This document shows positions 5,351 to 5,397 of a DNA stretch of 5,397 nt, piece after piece. The DNA is from an uncultured Carnobacterium sp. GTDB taxonomy: Bacteria > Bacillota > Bacilli > Lactobacillales > Aerococcaceae. The notes under the pieces were generated by a model. That model had not been told where the DNA came from. It did not search any database and saw nothing but the letters and a program-made list of their open reading frames with translations. Each line of letters opens with the position of its first letter. Positions within the stretch are counted from its first letter, which is position 1. The stretch lies in the NCBI GenBank assembly GCA_937976325.1, contig CALJSD010000179.1:1-5397 (forward strand), read 5' to 3'. Both the position numbers and the translations under genes were made by a program.

Positions 5351-5397
5351 TTACGCTTTAACGGCTTCTTTTTTAGGAGCGACTTTTGTTTCTTTAA
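5351..5397 (-). CDS. C-terminal tail of an unidentified protein (partial)
   Basis: The minus strand shows an open frame from the window edge ending at TAA (5351-5353), giving KETKVAPKKEAVKA. The terminator at 5306-5340 sits 10 nt beyond the stop in the right orientation, which supports a real gene end. Lys/Ala-rich tails of this kind occur on several small proteins, for example nucleoid-associated, ribosomal or YtxH-like stress proteins. Fourteen residues are not enough to choose, and the start lies outside the window. Confidence 0.6.
   Translation of the reverse strand, partial: KETKVAPKKEAVKA

Overview
The window looks like a low-GC Gram-positive chromosome, most likely Lactobacillales. 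It has PepC- and PepF-type intracellular peptidases of the lactic acid bacterial kind, strong AGGAGG-like ribosome binding sites and AT-rich intergenic DNA. I cannot name the genus. There are three complete genes: a C1B aminopeptidase (pepC, minus strand, ending at 583), an M3 oligoendopeptidase (pepF, minus strand, 2570-4309) and a divergent PucR/CdaR-type helix-turn-helix regulator (plus strand, 4446-5303). A fourth gene enters at the right edge on the minus strand and shows only a Lys/Ala-rich tail.

Layout: 1-47 is an ordinary intrinsic terminator for a gene off the left edge. 48-582 is non-coding and holds a tandem palindrome, degenerate copies of the pepC 3' end, and a branched hairpin element just downstream of pepC. 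1909-2569 is non-coding and holds the pepC leader, a ~103-bp tandem repeat, a degenerate copy of the pepF 3' end, and a second branched hairpin element just downstream of pepF. 4310-4445 is the divergent promoter region of pepF and the regulator. 5306-5340 is a bidirectional terminator between convergent genes. PepF (endopeptidase on oligopeptides) and PepC (general cysteine aminopeptidase) would act in sequence on imported or recycled peptides. The long spacer and the terminator-like element between them suggest separate transcription units.

The most interesting signal is in the two intergenic regions. Each peptidase gene is followed by a ~170-nt branched hairpin element. The two elements share an identical 8-nt terminal loop (plus strand ACTACAGG), a shared linker (TTTGARGCTT) at the same 12-nt distance, and a shared ATAGTGG/CCACTAT stem. 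The other stems differ in sequence but stay paired, which is the pattern of a conserved structure. On the minus strand each closing stem is followed by a T-run, so each looks like an elaborate 3'-UTR terminator. Beyond each element lie inverted, degenerate copies of that gene's own 3' end: pepC tail beyond element 1, pepF tail beyond element 2. The arms are gene-specific, so a single mobile element with fixed terminal repeats does not explain them. Fold-back (snap-back) copying of gene 3' ends, or a selected long 3' fold-back structure, would.
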